Assembly (NCBI GenBank): GCA_036365455.1
Contig: JAWQUS010000030.1
Location: 1,860,001-1,924,000 of the forward strand
Direction: 5' to 3'
From: Macrosoma leucophasiata
Lineage: Eukaryota > Arthropoda > Insecta > Lepidoptera > Hedylidae
Length of the DNA: 64,000 nucleotides
Part shown: positions 45,781 to 57,185 of the stretch, piece after piece
Layout: each line of letters starts with the position of its first letter
How positions within the stretch are numbered: the stretch's first letter is position 1
Translations under genes and position numbers: made by a program
The notes under the pieces: model-generated
Told to the model about the DNA's origin: nothing
The model's input: only the letters and a program-made list of their open reading frames with translations
Database searches by the model: none

Positions 45781-46480
45781 CAGAGCAGCTTGTGGCGAGC
45801 TGTTGGTGAGTAGCGACACCAACCCCTACCATCATCTCGAGTCCTCCTAGAGAAATGGGCTCCGCCTCGTCCGCCACACAGGGGAACACATTGGCCAGTC
45901 AGAGTGGGGCGCTAGAGGTATGGCATTTGCAGAAATTTAGATAATAGGCTGTTGTTTAAATTTCTGCAAGAGTCATACACTCGGGGGTGGAAGTGTCTAA
46001 AGGCATAATAGCGGGGAAGCCCGCTCCGAGCTCGAGATTACTCGCTCGTGATGGTGAAACCGGGGCCACACCTCTCGACACCCCCAGCCTCTCTCAACAG
46101 TGTTGCCCCTCGTCGACCATCGGGTTGGCTGTTTGGGGGGCCCACCAAGGAGAGGCGAGTCACCACCTGCCTAAAGTAGGATTCGATAATGTGGGGTGTT
46201 GAATATAGGCAGGTGCCGGATCTCACTCCATAGGCCCAGCCAGCTAGTCCCCCCAGTTCACCCACATAGCCCAAAGTTTGGCCAGTCATTTTTCATTACA
46301 ATAGTCCCATGTATTCTGCGGGGTCTGTCTGTGTCTGTATTAACTATTGATGCAGTAAGAGATAGGTCCCGCCGAATATAACCCATTACAAAGTAGATCA
46401 AAATTCTCGAAAGGGCCTCTACGTGTTGGACCCCCCCATGTCCCCGCGCAAGCCTGACAAAGGTCCGGGGTTCAAATTGG
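45781..46480. other. G+C-rich unassigned segment, probably transposon-derived
   Basis: Clearly higher in G+C than its surroundings, with overlapping short ORFs on both strands. It runs directly into element M at 46490 and may be the 5' part of the same retroelement. No conserved domain found. Confidence 0.35.
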
Positions 46481-46489
46481 ACCCCGTGC

Positions 46490-46806
46490 TGACGAGAGAT
46501 AATATTAAACAAAGTAGGTGGCACTTTGCTTGGCATAGGTTTATTACAGTGCTTGTGTATAGTGAAATAGAATAACGTGCGAAAACACGTCCTTTCAAGT
46601 TGCCTCCAAAACTTAATTGTAAATGTTCTGGTAAAGTAGCCATCGCTTTACTCGAATTACTGACTGTGACTCTGACTGACTGATTGATAATTGACTGACT
46701 GACTCTAACTTTTACTGCTTTACGCTGCTTATTACGAATATGAAAAATCGTTTTACTTGACATTGGCAATATGCGTAATAGCGATGCTATTATATACAAA
46801 AAAAAT
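46490..46806 (+). mobile_element. Retroposed element M, second copy
   Basis: Matches 40358-40640 inverted: GGTTTATTACAGTGCTTGTG, ACTTTACCAGAACATTTACA-type block (complement) and TAGCGATGCTATTATATAC followed by an A-run at 46799-46806. It extends further 5' than the other copy, with GGGGTTCAAATTGGACCCC, a palindrome. Confidence 0.6.
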
Positions 46807-47049
46807 CATGTGAAGTGTTACCGTATTTCTTAAATTATTTTATGTCACCAATACATACTGATATCTTCCCAGCCCTTCACAGTGAGAAACAGCACACCGC
46901 TACGGAGACCGGCTCTGACCGCGTCGCCACATTACTGCTATATAATCGTCTTCTAGTCTGCTTGTCTTCCCGTCTGGTGGCATCGCTGGCAGTAGGGCTG
47001 AATCCTGGAACAATATGATTTCTCTTTATACATGGTTAGCGCATCACCT
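46807..47049. other. Spacer
   Basis: No recognised feature. Confidence 0.4.
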
Positions 47050-47215
47050 ACTTTTTATGTCAAAGGATTGACGTACAATCAGACAGGCCACCTGAGGGAA
47101 AGTGGTCACCTTCTCCTATGAACATTTGCAACATCAGGGGAGTTGTCAATGCGCTGCCAGCCCTGAAGGACTCTTTTGACGCCAGTTTTGAAGAACCCCA
47201 TATTGTAGCGCCGCA
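47050..47215 (-). repeat. LINE family I, 3' end
   Basis: Inverted 3' end with GAGGGAAAGTGGTCACCTTC and GACTCTTTTGACGCCAGTTT. A shorter piece (CTGCCAGCCTTGAAGGACTT) lies at 47511-47565. Confidence 0.65.
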
Positions 47216-47799
47216 TTAGCTCTTGCAGGTGGTTTCTCTCTCTACATCAATCAAAACAACGTTTGTTCTACGACTTATTAAAATTATTGGTTTTTAAAAT
47301 TTAGGTATGTATTCCCATACAAAATTATTTTTTCGGCCTCTGTACTGGTATTTACTCTGATCGTAGGTATGTCACACACCTTGCGTGTGCAAAATATCGC
47401 CTCGAGCAGCGGTGCGTTTGGATGCGGGATGACGCAGCCTCGGCTATGCTCTTTTGAACTTTTGAAAACATTATTTTGTTTATTTTTATTAACACGGGTC
47501 ATATTTTGATCAATGTTCTGCCAGCCTTGAAGGACTTTGTTGATGCCATGTTTGAAAAGCCCCAAAAATTTGAAGAATGGAAAGGACATTCGTTCCGAAT
47601 TTGCTCTTGTGGGTAGAAACTGACGCAAACACTGTATATTTTACAATGCTTATCAGTTGCCCTAAATCGATTTCATCTTTACATCTATACAAATAAATAA
47701 AATTGGAGTCTGTTTGTTATATAAAAATAACCGCTTTTTACTAAATGCATTATGTATGTATGTACTCGTAGACACGGTACATATACTGAAACAACAATT

Positions 47800-48027
47800 T
47801 TTCGAATTTTATCTCTGTCTGTCTGTTTATGCCGGCTAATCTCGGGAACGGCTTAACCAATTTTGAAAGGACTTTGACTAGCAGATAGCTCATGTAAGAA
47901 GGAGAAACTTAGGCTAGTTTTATTTGTGAATTATATTATACTAGCTGTGCCCTCGACTTCGTCCGCATAGATATTGAACAATAATTTTGTTAAATTCTAT
48001 GCGGACGAAGTCGCGGCCACAGCTAGT
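47800..48027. repeat. Family G-like repeat fragments
   Basis: Contains GGCTAATCTCGGGAACGGCT and a small palindrome 47940-48027 in which ACTAGCTGTGCCCTCGACTTCGTCCGCATAGA-type sequence recurs inverted as ..GCGGACGAAGTCGCGGCCACAGCTAGT. Confidence 0.5.
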
Positions 48028-48369
48028 TCTAAATATATTTAGATAGGTATCATGTGTTTTCGGTTCTCATAATAGTTTACGTAAGTTTTATTATGATTAA
48101 CAACGATATAAAGATTCTAAAATAGAAGCTGCTATCCCTGTAATAAGTTATTTTATGAGTCAGATTTTTATTGCTCCATATTATCTGGAATTCGAACACA
48201 TCCAATATAAATATAATTGGGGCTGATGCCCTTATTATATCAATTTACTGTACTATGTTGTTGGCGTAAAATATATACTACTATTAGTTTAAAATAAGAA
48301 TGATTTGTGTAACAATGCTACGTGTACTAAATCAACAAAAAAAAAACACTATAGTAGTTTAATAAATTT

Positions 48370-48545
48370 AATAATCGGAACACACGTCCGGATTTGGTAC
48401 GGAGCGGACAGCGGATTCGGTACGCACTGAACTAAATCTGGCCGTGTGTAGAAGAGTCCGGTGGACAGAATTATTACTAATCAAGTCCGATGCGGTTCGC
48501 TCGCGCGGGTTTGGCCGGCGCATTCGGTCCGCCGGACCAAATAAG
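48370..48545. mobile_element. MITE K4, uninterrupted relative of K2
   Basis: CACGTCCGGATTTGGTACGG, AGCGGACAGCGGATTCGGTA and TCAAGTCCGATGCGGTTCGC match K2 on both sides of its insert. The right end is lost. Confidence 0.7.
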
Positions 48546-48589
48546 AGCATCAGTGGCATGATCAAGCGTCACTATACAACAATCACTTT

Positions 48590-48880
48590 TTGGTGACACG
48601 CTTGGACCTGGGAGGCAAATCAGATGATGCAGTAGGATCCGGCTTGTTCCGAGTGCTGCTGGTTTTGGATACAGTTTCCACGGGAGGACTGAGAGGTTTT
48701 CCAAGCTTAGCCGCCAAAGCTGCGAGATCTTCTTGGGACTAAATGCGACTACGGTTGCCGTCCGGGAGTCGCACGTATATAGTACAGTCTAACGTCCAGA
48801 CTTTAGAAATACCGAAGTGCCTCTTAGCTGCAGAGAAAGTCGTTTGACGCTGGCGGGTCAAGAACTCCGACAGTACATCT
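48590..48880 (-). pseudogene. Possible LINE ORF1-like C-terminal remnant
   Basis: The minus frame reads RQTTFSAAKRHFGISKVWTL, IYVRLPDGNRSRI, a stop, then SQEDLAALAAKLGKPLS and a Pro/Ser/Lys tail ending SKRVTKK. The pattern resembles the C-terminal domain of lepidopteran LINE ORF1 proteins. Weak call. Confidence 0.35.
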
Positions 48881-48916
48881 AAATATTGGCCGTGTTCAGA
48901 AAAATAAGATCTCACA

Positions 48917-48982
48917 AAACTTTGTGATCTTGTCAGCGCTTATTTAGGTTTCTAAATAAGGGCTGACAAGATTACAAAGTTT
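48917..48982. repeat. Near-perfect hairpin, 31-base arms, 4-base loop
   Basis: Arms 48917-48947 (AAACTTTGTGATCTTGTCAG...) and 48952-48982 differ at two positions. No other copy seen in the window. Confidence 0.9.
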
Positions 48983-49239
48983 GCCATTGTGTTTTATTTT
49001 AAACATTGAGGCCACAGCAGAATTACTTGCAGTTATGCACACCGCGGAAACTCGGCTAAAATTCCATACAAACGCTTATCCTGGTTACCTACACAGACAT
49101 CTATCAGGGACATGTTTTTACACGCACACACACCGCCTTTTGCTTGCTAGTTGCCCACACGCAACCACAGTGCACGAGGCTTCGGCGACTTGGGACTTGG
49201 GACTCAAAGGGAGGTGCGGGCTGCAAGAGAGAGAGAGAC

Positions 49240-50005
49240 TAATAAATTCTTAGGCATAATTCTTGACAGAAACCTTAGATGAGACGAACATATTACTACT
49301 TTATGTGGAAAATTGAACAGATTTGTGTACGCTCTCAGGAGATTAACTAAAACTACTTCTAAAACCATATCTACGCTAGGGTATCACGGATTTGTCGCAT
49401 CGCTTTTACGATATGGACTCTTGCTGTGGGGAAATAGTGCACACATACAGAAAGCATTTATAGTTCAAAAAAAGTGTATACGTGCAATATGTAATGTTCG
49501 ACCATATGATACATGTAGGCCACTTTTTATTAATTTGGGAGTATTAACACTACCATCCATGTACATACGAGAAGTATGCTGTTTTGTGAAATCGAATGGA
49601 CATTTATTCACTAGAGCTAAAGAAATAAATCCTAGGAACACTCGAAAACCAGAAAGACTTGTTTTTAATAAAGCACCTAGAACTGCCATGTATATGAAAA
49701 CACTTATTGTATGTGTATCAGCATCTTCAACAAGCTACCTGATTTCATAAAAAAATTGCCAGAAAGGAAATTCAAACCAATATTGAATAAGTTTTTAATT
49801 GAGAATGTATTTTATAGCATTGAGGAATACTTGGACCAAAAAATATAAGTTTGCAGGTTTATGTTTTATGTACCTATTCGTTTTTATTGAAGGTTTTCAT
49901 TATATTGCATGCTTCATAGATTTAAGCTAGTTCTAAGGAACTATCATTGTTATGTCTATTATTTGTCATCCGATGTACCTAACTAATGCAATAAAGAAAT
50001 TGAAT
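49240..50005 (+). pseudogene. Non-LTR retrotransposon (Jockey/CR1 group) RT C-terminus and 3' end
   Basis: Frames read NKFLGIILDRNLR, a stop, then KLNRFVYALRRLTKTTSKTI, HGFVASLLRYGLLLWGNSAH, FIVQKKCIRAICNVRPYDTC and, after a frameshift, YNKLPDFIKKLPERKFKPIL. It ends TAATGCAATAAAGAAATTGA, a usual LINE 3' terminus. Same clade as the LINE at 58008 but a different element. 5' truncated. Confidence 0.82.
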
Positions 50006-50065
50006 TGAAGAGGAGAAATCAGGCGGAACGTCGAAGTGTCCATTCTATACTTAGTATTCTAGCAT

Positions 50066-50525
50066 ACTAGCTGTCCCGGTAAACTTCGTGTTGCCTCAGA
50101 ATGAAATAATGTGTCAAAGGTTTGATAGATACGGACTATTTGTATAAAAAAATATATAAAAATACCCTTACACTCACAGCCCCAAAGTCGGTATAAACCT
50201 GTGTCGTGGGTGCCGTTGTACACATACAACACATACACAAACACCCAGACCCGAAACAAATATCTGTAGGCCATACAAATATTTGTCCCGGTGTGGGGAT
50301 CGAACCCGCGACCCTTCGAATAAAACGGTCATCTCACACCGCTGGACTAAACGGGTCGTAAAAAATAATATTGTAGATTTACTATTTCCCTTCAATTTCT
50401 TCAAATTGTCTTACATTTTGAACCTTCCCTTTCGAAAATCATTCAAAACCAAAATTAGCCAAATCGGTAAAGCCGTTTTCGAGTTTTAGCGAGACTAACG
50501 AACAGCAATTGATTTTTATCTATAT
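50066..50525 (+). repeat. Repeat family F split by a family B SINE
   Basis: The F copy starts CTAGCTGTCCCGGTAAACTT, breaks after GGACTATTTGTATA (about 50145), and resumes at 50371 through GCGAGACTAACGAACAGCAA. Between them, 50158-50360 is an inverted family B SINE with TATCTGTAGGCCATACAAAT and GGGGATCGAACCCGCGACCC. Confidence 0.8.
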
Positions 50526-51057
50526 AGATTCTCTGACTTTGGGTAAGAATAATTATAATGAGAATGCTATAGAAAATTTGAAAGTTACGTTCACGCAGTT
50601 ACGTTAGAAAGGAACAAACCCGATTTCATTTGTTTAAAACCATTAAAGAAAACTTCGTTTTTACCAGTATAACCTACTTTCGGTATCAAGCAAGAAAGAA
50701 ATGAGACAAGCATTAAAAAGGCATTTACTTCACCGAGAATAATAACTTCCACTTGATATTAAGTATGAAGTTGAGAAATAATAAAATTATTTCAAGCTAT
50801 TGTTGGAAGTTCGCTTTGATAGAATGTATAAAATTCAGACTTTCTTTCGCTGAACTCTAACAAGGGTTCAAGACTTTTTCTTATAAACTAGTGCAGCGAA
50901 GTTTTAATTAATTGTAAGCGTTGAGGTTGTAATAATATATTTGTTGCCTACTTGTGTTTTGAAAGAGGCAAAAAAGCGTATATATGGACCTGTAATAACT
51001 ATCATAAAGACAAAACAACTAAAAAGTTAGGATCCTACTGCAAAATCTTTTCTTTTT
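50526..51057. other. Upstream flank, no feature seen
   Basis: AT-rich spacer. Confidence 0.45.
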
Positions 51058-51330
51058 TGGGTAATGAAAGTGGTAAACAAACATGCAGTTCAAATTGATG
51101 TTAAGTTATGACTGTAGCCTATATACACCCACAAAAAGACCAGAGGTCTAAATGCAGATGCGTTACCACTTCTGAGGCCTAAGGTGTTATGCCTCTGTGC
51201 TGGAAATTACCGGGCCGTATATTACCACCTGACCGGAACACGATAGTCCTGACTTTACCATTTAGCGGCAAGTATATTAGGTAATGCGGTGGTGCCTACG
51301 CCCGCGAGCTCCTTCACTGGAGCTCTACCG
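51058..51330 (-). repeat. Family A repeat
   Basis: Inverted copy, from the tail to CTTCACTGGAGCTCTACCG. Confidence 0.75.
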
Positions 51331-51785
51331 TCATTTCGTTTATCCAGATATGCTGCAAACCTAGAGAATACATATCCACTAGGTTGCCTTTCGAAATCTA
51401 GCCGCAAGTATTTTTTAATAAATTATTTTATCTTTAACAGCCAGCAACTCCTATTTGCAGCTGATTTAATTTGGCTCCCGTATATAATATTGATGAGAAA
51501 AAAATTAGCTTTAATTTGATATATAATAATACATGTACGTTATTGGCGTAAAAAGTTTTCGGGGTGGAACAAAAATATGTAGGGGCGACCAAGTGCGCAA
51601 CAGCAGCCGAGATTTTTCAGAGTCCTTATACTTATTGCTGCGAAGTGGACGGTATTTTATTGAAAAAAACAAGTAAAAAAAAATCTCTCCCAAAAAATGT
51701 AAAAAATACTTCCAGCCAAATTTTGATAAGCAACCTAGTAGATATGTATTCTCTATGATATAATATATACATATAAATATGGGAA
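51331..51785. other. Upstream flank, no feature seen
   Basis: Overlapping ORFs on both strands at 51511-51870 have no motif and low-complexity composition. Confidence 0.4.
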
Positions 51786-52264
51786 AAAAGGAGATGTTGC
51801 GAGCTCGGCTCTGGTTCGTACGAATCCTCCAAAAATGGGTAAAATAAAGAAGAATCCGAAAAAAATACAATCAATTTATTCATGAATATATTTTAGAGTT
51901 ACAGCCACATTTAATTCAAACGATTTTATCATTTTCAACTATGTTCAACATGGCGGCGATACAGCCAACGCTTGGGATCAATCGATTTCGATAGTATTTA
52001 GAAAATATTACTTTTTTCTCTAAGTACTATATAATCAAAAAACAATAAAAAAAATTAAAATGTCAAAATGACATCGCCCGCCATATTCGCCATGTTGGTT
52101 TTGAGTTGCAATTCTAACTGCAAATAATGTTTTGTAACTGCAAAGAAAGCTAAATAAGTGAAAATATTCAGCAAAAAACGTTTCGATATTGATTTTACCT
52201 GTTTAATGATATTGTGTACAATACATGGCCGGAGGTCCATACATTTTTGCAACATCTCCTTTGG
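51786..52264. mobile_element. MITE L family, longer copy
   Basis: AAAGGAGATGTTGCGAGCTC at the left, GCAACATCTCCTTT at the right; internal blocks match 2840-3212 and include about 120 bases missing there (GGCGGCGATACAGCCAACGC region). Confidence 0.8.
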
Positions 52265-52316
52265 TTTGCAGCATATCTGGATGAACGAAATGATCCTGCA
52301 GTGGGATCCTAACCTT

Positions 52317-52605
52317 TAAGATTTGGGGTGGCAACGCATCTACATATTGACCTCTGGTCTTTGTCTATAGGCTGCAGACATCACTTCACATCAATGTGAA
52401 TTGCATGCTTAATGCATCATTAATATACAAATGCGTTGCCACCCCGGAGACTTTATGTATGTCTTTGTGATAGTTATTACGGCATCATACATTATTATCT
52501 TACTGTAACACGATAGTGCTAAACACTACCATTTGGCGGTATATAGATTAGGTAATGCGGTGGTGTCTACGCCCTCAAGTCCCTGGAACTCTACCACCAG
52601 TAAAA
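52317..52605. repeat. Two family A fragments facing each other
   Basis: A plus-strand 3' part at 52317-52407 and an inverted part at 52424-52605. Confidence 0.65.
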
Positions 52606-52609
52606 AGTA

Positions 52610-52837
52610 TTTTATGTAGATATGTCAGTGAAAATACCTACTTTAACATAAATACAAGCCTTCTCAAAAAAGAGAGCAAAGACCTTCATGTCGCTAGTAA
52701 GAAAATTGCCTATATTTTTGCCCCCTCACGTCGCATCTTATCTGATTCGAAGTAATATCCTGAGCGAGCACAATAAATGATGTCCCCTTACCCAAGTTTT
52801 ATTTGGTCGTGAGCAGTTTACAAATATACGTAAAAAA
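52610..52837 (+). repeat. Repeat fragment shared with 53797-53890
   Basis: ATCTGATTCGAAGTAATATC and CTGAGCGAGCACAATAAATG are shared. The phrase GAGCACAATAAATGG would suit a retroelement LTR poly(A) site, but this is not established. Confidence 0.4.
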
Positions 52838-53035
52838 ACGTAACTTCACGCCAGTAATACCCGCAGAGGGAAATGTATGCATTCAAGCATACATGCAAAC
52901 ACCCACGATTCGCCGGTTAAGTTTTGGTTGGCCATGTAACAGGTGGCGAGCCTCTTAACATCTCCGGCCACATCACCAAACTGAGCTACTGGGAAACTTC
53001 CAGAAAATGGAAATATCCCAATAGAACCAGAGATA
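52838..53035 (-). repeat. tRNA-derived SINE, family C, 3' part
   Basis: Inverted, without the tRNA head; CAAACACCCACGATTCGCCG and TCCAGAAAATGGAAATATCC. Confidence 0.7.
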
Positions 53036-53065
53036 AAAAAATACACCATTTTGTCTGATAGTCTG

Positions 53066-53255
53066 ACAACCCGGTTAGTCCACTGACGTGTGACGACCGC
53101 TCGTTTCCAAGGGTCGCGGGTTCGATCCCCGCACCGGGACGAATATTTTGTTTCTGATCTGGATGTCTGTGCATGTGTTTGTGTGTATAACGGCACTCAC
53201 GATACAGGTTTATACCTAGTGTGGGGCTGTGAGTGTGACCGTATTTTTTTTTATT
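53066..53255 (+). repeat. tRNA-derived SINE, family B
   Basis: ACAACCCGGTTAGTCCACTG head, B box GGGTTCGATCCCCGCACCGG. Confidence 0.8.
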
Positions 53256-53303
53256 GTTAGTCCCCGAATCCAGGACCTCTGCGTAGTATTAGCCTGCAAC
53301 CTC

Positions 53304-53700
53304 TCATCATCATCATCATCTCAGCCAAAAGACGTCCACTGCTGAACAAAGGCCTCCCCCAAAGAATGCCACAACGAACGGTCCTGGGCCGCCCTCGTCC
53401 ATCGATTGAACGCGACCTTCACCAGGTCGTCGGTTCATCTTGTGAGAGGCCTGCCCAAGCTTCGTTTCCCAGTAAGTGGTCGCCACTCTAGAACTCCTCT
53501 GCCCCAATGGCCATCAGTTCTTCGAGCTACGTGCCCTGCCCACTGCCACTTGAGTCTCGCTATTCGGTGAGCTATGTCGGTAACTTTGGTTCTTATGCGG
53601 ATCTCCTCATTTATGATTCGATCTCGCAGAGAAACTCCGAGTATTGTCCTCTCCATTGCTCTCTGAGTGACCTTGAGCCTTCTTATGAGGGCTCAAAGGA
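53304..53700 (-). pseudogene. RTE-like LINE C-terminal fragment
   Basis: Minus frame MERTILGVSLRDRIINEEIR, LKWQWAGHVARRTDGHWGRG, GVLEWRPLTGKRSLGRPLTR, followed after a frameshift by the usual end; the tail is (GATGAT)n at 53304-53318. Homologous to 37540-38010. Confidence 0.82.
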
Positions 53701-53796
53701 TGAGGGATGCTACCTCTACATTAATTAAAATGCTGATTTTATATATATTACGCAAGCTTTAGCTTTCACGAATGAGACAGCAAAGTCATACCACTA

Positions 53797-54246
53797 TTGA
53801 GAAATAGCCTGTATTTTAGACCCCGCGTCGCAACTTATCTGATTCGAAGTAATATCCTGAGCGAGCACAATAAATGGCGTCACTTTTCTGAGTATACTTC
53901 TTATCGCGCACTTCTTACGAAGTTGGAGCAACTGGAAATATTTTTGACAATATGTTATTTATATAACATTGATGCACAATCAAAGTTATCTAAACGACAA
54001 TTTAAAAACGAAATATGTTGGAATTTTTTCTTTTTGTGGAAGTTTCTCCGTGCTGTTGATGAAAATTGGCTATGTGCCCAGAGATTTCAATTGGTTCACT
54101 ACCTATTACATTTAGAACTCACGGAGGGTTTTTTCCCGTACCCGTTGCGGTGGTGGAACTGCGATTTTATTGATATACTCACGAGACCGGTTATTTGCAC
54201 GGTTACGCTGCCGCCGCGGTTGCGTTCATCGCAAGACGACGGTTGA
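53797..54246 (+). other. 149-codon ORF of unknown origin
   Basis: The ORF opens MRNSLYFRPRVATYLIRSNI and is rich in Leu, Phe and Trp (ICWNFFFLWKFLRAVDENWL). No family recognised. Its first 90 bases are repeated at 52710-52790, so at least part is repetitive DNA. It may be an LTR or a retroelement piece rather than a gene. Confidence 0.25.
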
Positions 54247-54484
54247 GATCCAGACCGCCATAGACACACAAGAAGCGGGCTGTTGCGTCATACTTATTTC
54301 ACAGAAGAATTAAAAAAGGAGGTCCAAAAGGTTTTGGGTGCATACACTGATTTAAGATTTGGATTATTTGTTCGTCGCCAGTCAAGCGCGCAAGTCACGC
54401 GCAGTCGCCCAAACTGCGGGTGACGCTCGAGTAGTAAGTGACTCGCTACTGCAGCACTGCGAGAACCGCCTAGGGGCCTCGTTG
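54247..54484. other. Unassigned segment
   Basis: Moderately G+C-rich; no feature recognised. Confidence 0.35.
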
Positions 54485-54560
54485 ATGCGCATGTTTGTTT
54501 GAGTGTGCTGTTTCAAAATTTTGTACGTAGTTTCCATACTGTTCATATCTGTACTGTTCC
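54485..54560 (+). repeat. Half of a K1-type foldback arm
   Basis: GATGCGCATGTTTGTTTGAG, TTTTGTACGTAGTTTCCATA and CTGTTCATATCTGTACTGTT match the right inner arm of 25060-25440. Confidence 0.65.
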
Positions 54561-54944
54561 GCCGGTGCAGCGGGAGCCGCAAACAACCGTGCACATCGCG
54601 CGCGTAAAGGGCGTCGTGAGATTTAATTTTCCACACATTATTATATGTCTGCATTCTACACAAGTTGAGGACCCGCGACCGCGGCGGGCGCGCGTGAAAA
54701 TCGCGCCGTATGTTCTTAGCTTTACTTATGATAAAACGTAGCTGAGAAACTAGTGAATTTATATATTTGGTAGGTATGAAAATCAATTGTAGTCAATTAT
54801 TTGTATCCCTAAATGGTAAGGTAATGATTCTCCCCAAATATGTTTTTTCGATGTTTTGGACATTGAATTCTTTATACCTCTAAGGCGATACAAAGTTTAT
54901 CGGGGCAGCTAGTTATATATAGATTTATGTCATATATGATATTT

Positions 54945-55166
54945 GCAGAGGCCCAGGAAGACCAAGACTGACCTACCATGACCAAATAGGTCTAGTTCTG
55001 TCTGATGGTGGGGTCAAAAGTCTTAGGTATCGGCGTGCATGTATGAAGAGAATGATGAAGGTAGACGAGGCACGAGAGGTTTGTCAGGACCGGGATATCT
55101 GGCGCTCTACACTCTCTGCCTACCCCGTTAGGGACCTGCCGTGAAGATACATACATACATACATAC
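54945..55166 (-). repeat. Family J repeat, near full length
   Basis: AGGCCCAGGAAGACCAAGAC to GGACCTGCCGTGAAGATACA followed by (CATA)n at 55147-55170. Confidence 0.75.
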
Positions 55167-55624
55167 ATACATGATATTTGCCTAGTCAGTTTACCGTATA
55201 ATACGAGCATATAATAAAACCTTATGCAATATTAAACTTAAACAATTTGCTTTTCGCACAGCAATTGTCAATTCACTACTTTACCCTTAATCCCTTCAGA
55301 AGTCTAAGATTTGGGACGAAGGGCAAATACAGTTGTAAAGTAAACAACGTTTGTGACCTTGACCTGAACGAATTGAGAACACCCTTTATAAAGCTCGAGT
55401 GTAGTTGTAGAGTTGATGGATATGGCTTATAATTTCGATAAGACTATGTTTAAATAATTAAATGGCAAAACGACTTAGACCTTTGAGGTAACGCATCTGC
55501 ATTTCGACTTGCAGTTTCTATGTAGATGTAAGTATTCATTTACCAACTTTGTGAACAGCACTGTTATTTTCCACCATTATTACTTTAAAAGAAACTATAT
55601 TTTTTATGTACGTATGTAATAGTA
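55167..55624. other. Upstream flank, no feature seen
   Basis: A short family A piece at about 55480-55525; otherwise unremarkable. Confidence 0.4.
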
Positions 55625-55832
55625 TGTATGGCAGAGAGTGTAAAGCGCCAGATCCCGGTCCTGACATACCTCCCGTGCTTATTCTACATTCATCATTCTC
55701 TTCAATACATGCACGCCGATTCCTCCTTTTGACCCCACCCTCAGACGTCACTCGACCTATTTAGTCATGGTAGGTCAGTCTTGGTCTTCCTGGGCCTCTG
55801 CACCCATGCACATTCTCATTGTATCTGTTTAG
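55625..55832 (+). repeat. Family J repeat
   Basis: TGGCAGAGAGTGTAAAGCGC to TTCCTGGGCCTCTGCACCCA. Confidence 0.7.
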
Positions 55833-56439
55833 TCATTCGCTCATTCGACAGTCTTTCTATATGCCCGAACCATCGGAGCATGCCTTTTTTACGTCTGTCA
55901 TAAAACCTTGTCGCATCTAGAAAAACTAGATCTGGAATCAACCCGTCTGCGATTTTGGGGCCTGTCGAGCAAATTGCCATCTTTATAACTCACACTGCGA
56001 CACTGCCTTATTATTCAAATATGCTTCACGTTTTTCTACGAATATACAAACATGCAGGTTTAGGGTAAGGATATAGGGTGTATTGCGTCGCTTTTGCATA
56101 TAAAGTTTATTAAGAACGTGGAACATCCTCTCTAAATAGACGGGGTTTTTGGCTTGCGTAAGTATTACTTTATTTTATTTTGCCAGTGACGACGTTTGCT
56201 TCACGCGTACTTCGTTACTTCGTATTTTTTCACATATTTTAATTTAGTATGTTCTTAGCTTTTCGCGAGCTGCACTCATTGAAATAAAACTAGTTTTCGG
56301 ATTTCCGGTATTTAAAAACTGGATTGTGATTGTGCAAGCAAAGAGCGGTTACCACTAGAATTAAAGTACCTACCTATTGCTGATGTCAAACACCGTAGAG
56401 CAGGGAGGTCTATAGTCTGTGATCACATAGTGAGTATTC
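55833..56439. other. Upstream flank, mostly unassigned
   Basis: At 56245-56300 GTATGTTCTTAGCTTTTCGC and ACTAGTTTTCGGATTT match the 3' end of the Penelope-like remnant at 18768. Nothing else. Confidence 0.4.
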
Positions 56440-56564
56440 GAGTTTTGTCGATCCAAATATAATGAGTTGACAAACCAACTCAGAGTATTCGAGTTTTGTC
56501 AAACCGAATATAATGAGTTGACAAACCAACCCATTATATTCGGTTTGACAAAACTCGAATACTC
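56440..56564. repeat. Perfect 33-base inverted repeat beside a direct 50-base repeat
   Basis: 56483-56515 (GAGTATTCGAGTTTTGTCAA...) and 56532-56564 are perfect inverse copies with a 16-base loop. The left arm plus loop is also repeated directly, with a few changes, at 56433-56482. Confidence 0.92.
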
Positions 56565-56574
56565 GCTGCAGATC

Positions 56575-56945
56575 ACAGACCAATTCAAAAAATAGTTCGC
56601 GAGGCTATTGAGATTAAAAAACTTCCAAATTTCAATAGGGAAGATGGTTGGTGATTGTCACCAACATGGGATCCAATACTCAGTAGAATAAAAGCTCAAC
56701 CGCAACAGTCTGTAAGAACTCAAGATACAATTAGTAACTTTTGTGTTAATCCTGAACGCTACGCAAGACGTTTGCAAAATAGATGGAGTTAGCTGCACAT
56801 AATAATTTTTCAAACTGCTGTCAGACAAATGCCACCTCAGACTGCCCGAGACCACGCAAGCTGAAAAACGACCAAAACGTCGGGTCCGGTTTGAAATAAT
56901 CATTTTAGTTTAATATACGCGAGATAAATCCGAAAAGTAGTTTTA
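56575..56945 (+). pseudogene. Penelope-like element remnant (GIY-YIG endonuclease C-terminus)
   Basis: The plus frame gives [20 protein letters not shown], a stop, then [20 protein letters not shown] and [17 protein letters not shown], ending at a stop, with the 3' region ATACGCGAGATAAATCCGAA. Homologous to 18768-19205. Confidence 0.65.
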
Positions 56946-56999
56946 TTTGAATATTTTAATTTGAATTTGTATACATACATACACCTGTCACGGAAATAA

Positions 57000-57185
57000 C
57001 GCACACCCTCAAAGTGTTCAATTAGAAAATCTACATATAATCATAATACATGAACTGAAATTACATGATTATGTTTTAAATATTGTTTATTTTAAGAAAT
57101 AAGTTGTCTTCAATTTGTACGAACAGTATGCACACCCTACGCACGCATACTTACCCTACCTCTAACTACTGATTAAACTCAAATC
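57000..57185 (-). repeat. Repeat N, copy 2, empty site for element M
   Basis: TACATGAACTGAAATTACAT, AAATAAGTTGTCTTCAATTT and GAACAGTATGCACACCCTAC match 40255-40800 inverted without the M insert. Confidence 0.65.

Noticed and set aside
48368..48704. ORFs across 48.4-48.7 kb as a single gene
   Set aside because: They cross the MITE K4 boundary and change frame; only a weak ORF1-like remnant is kept.
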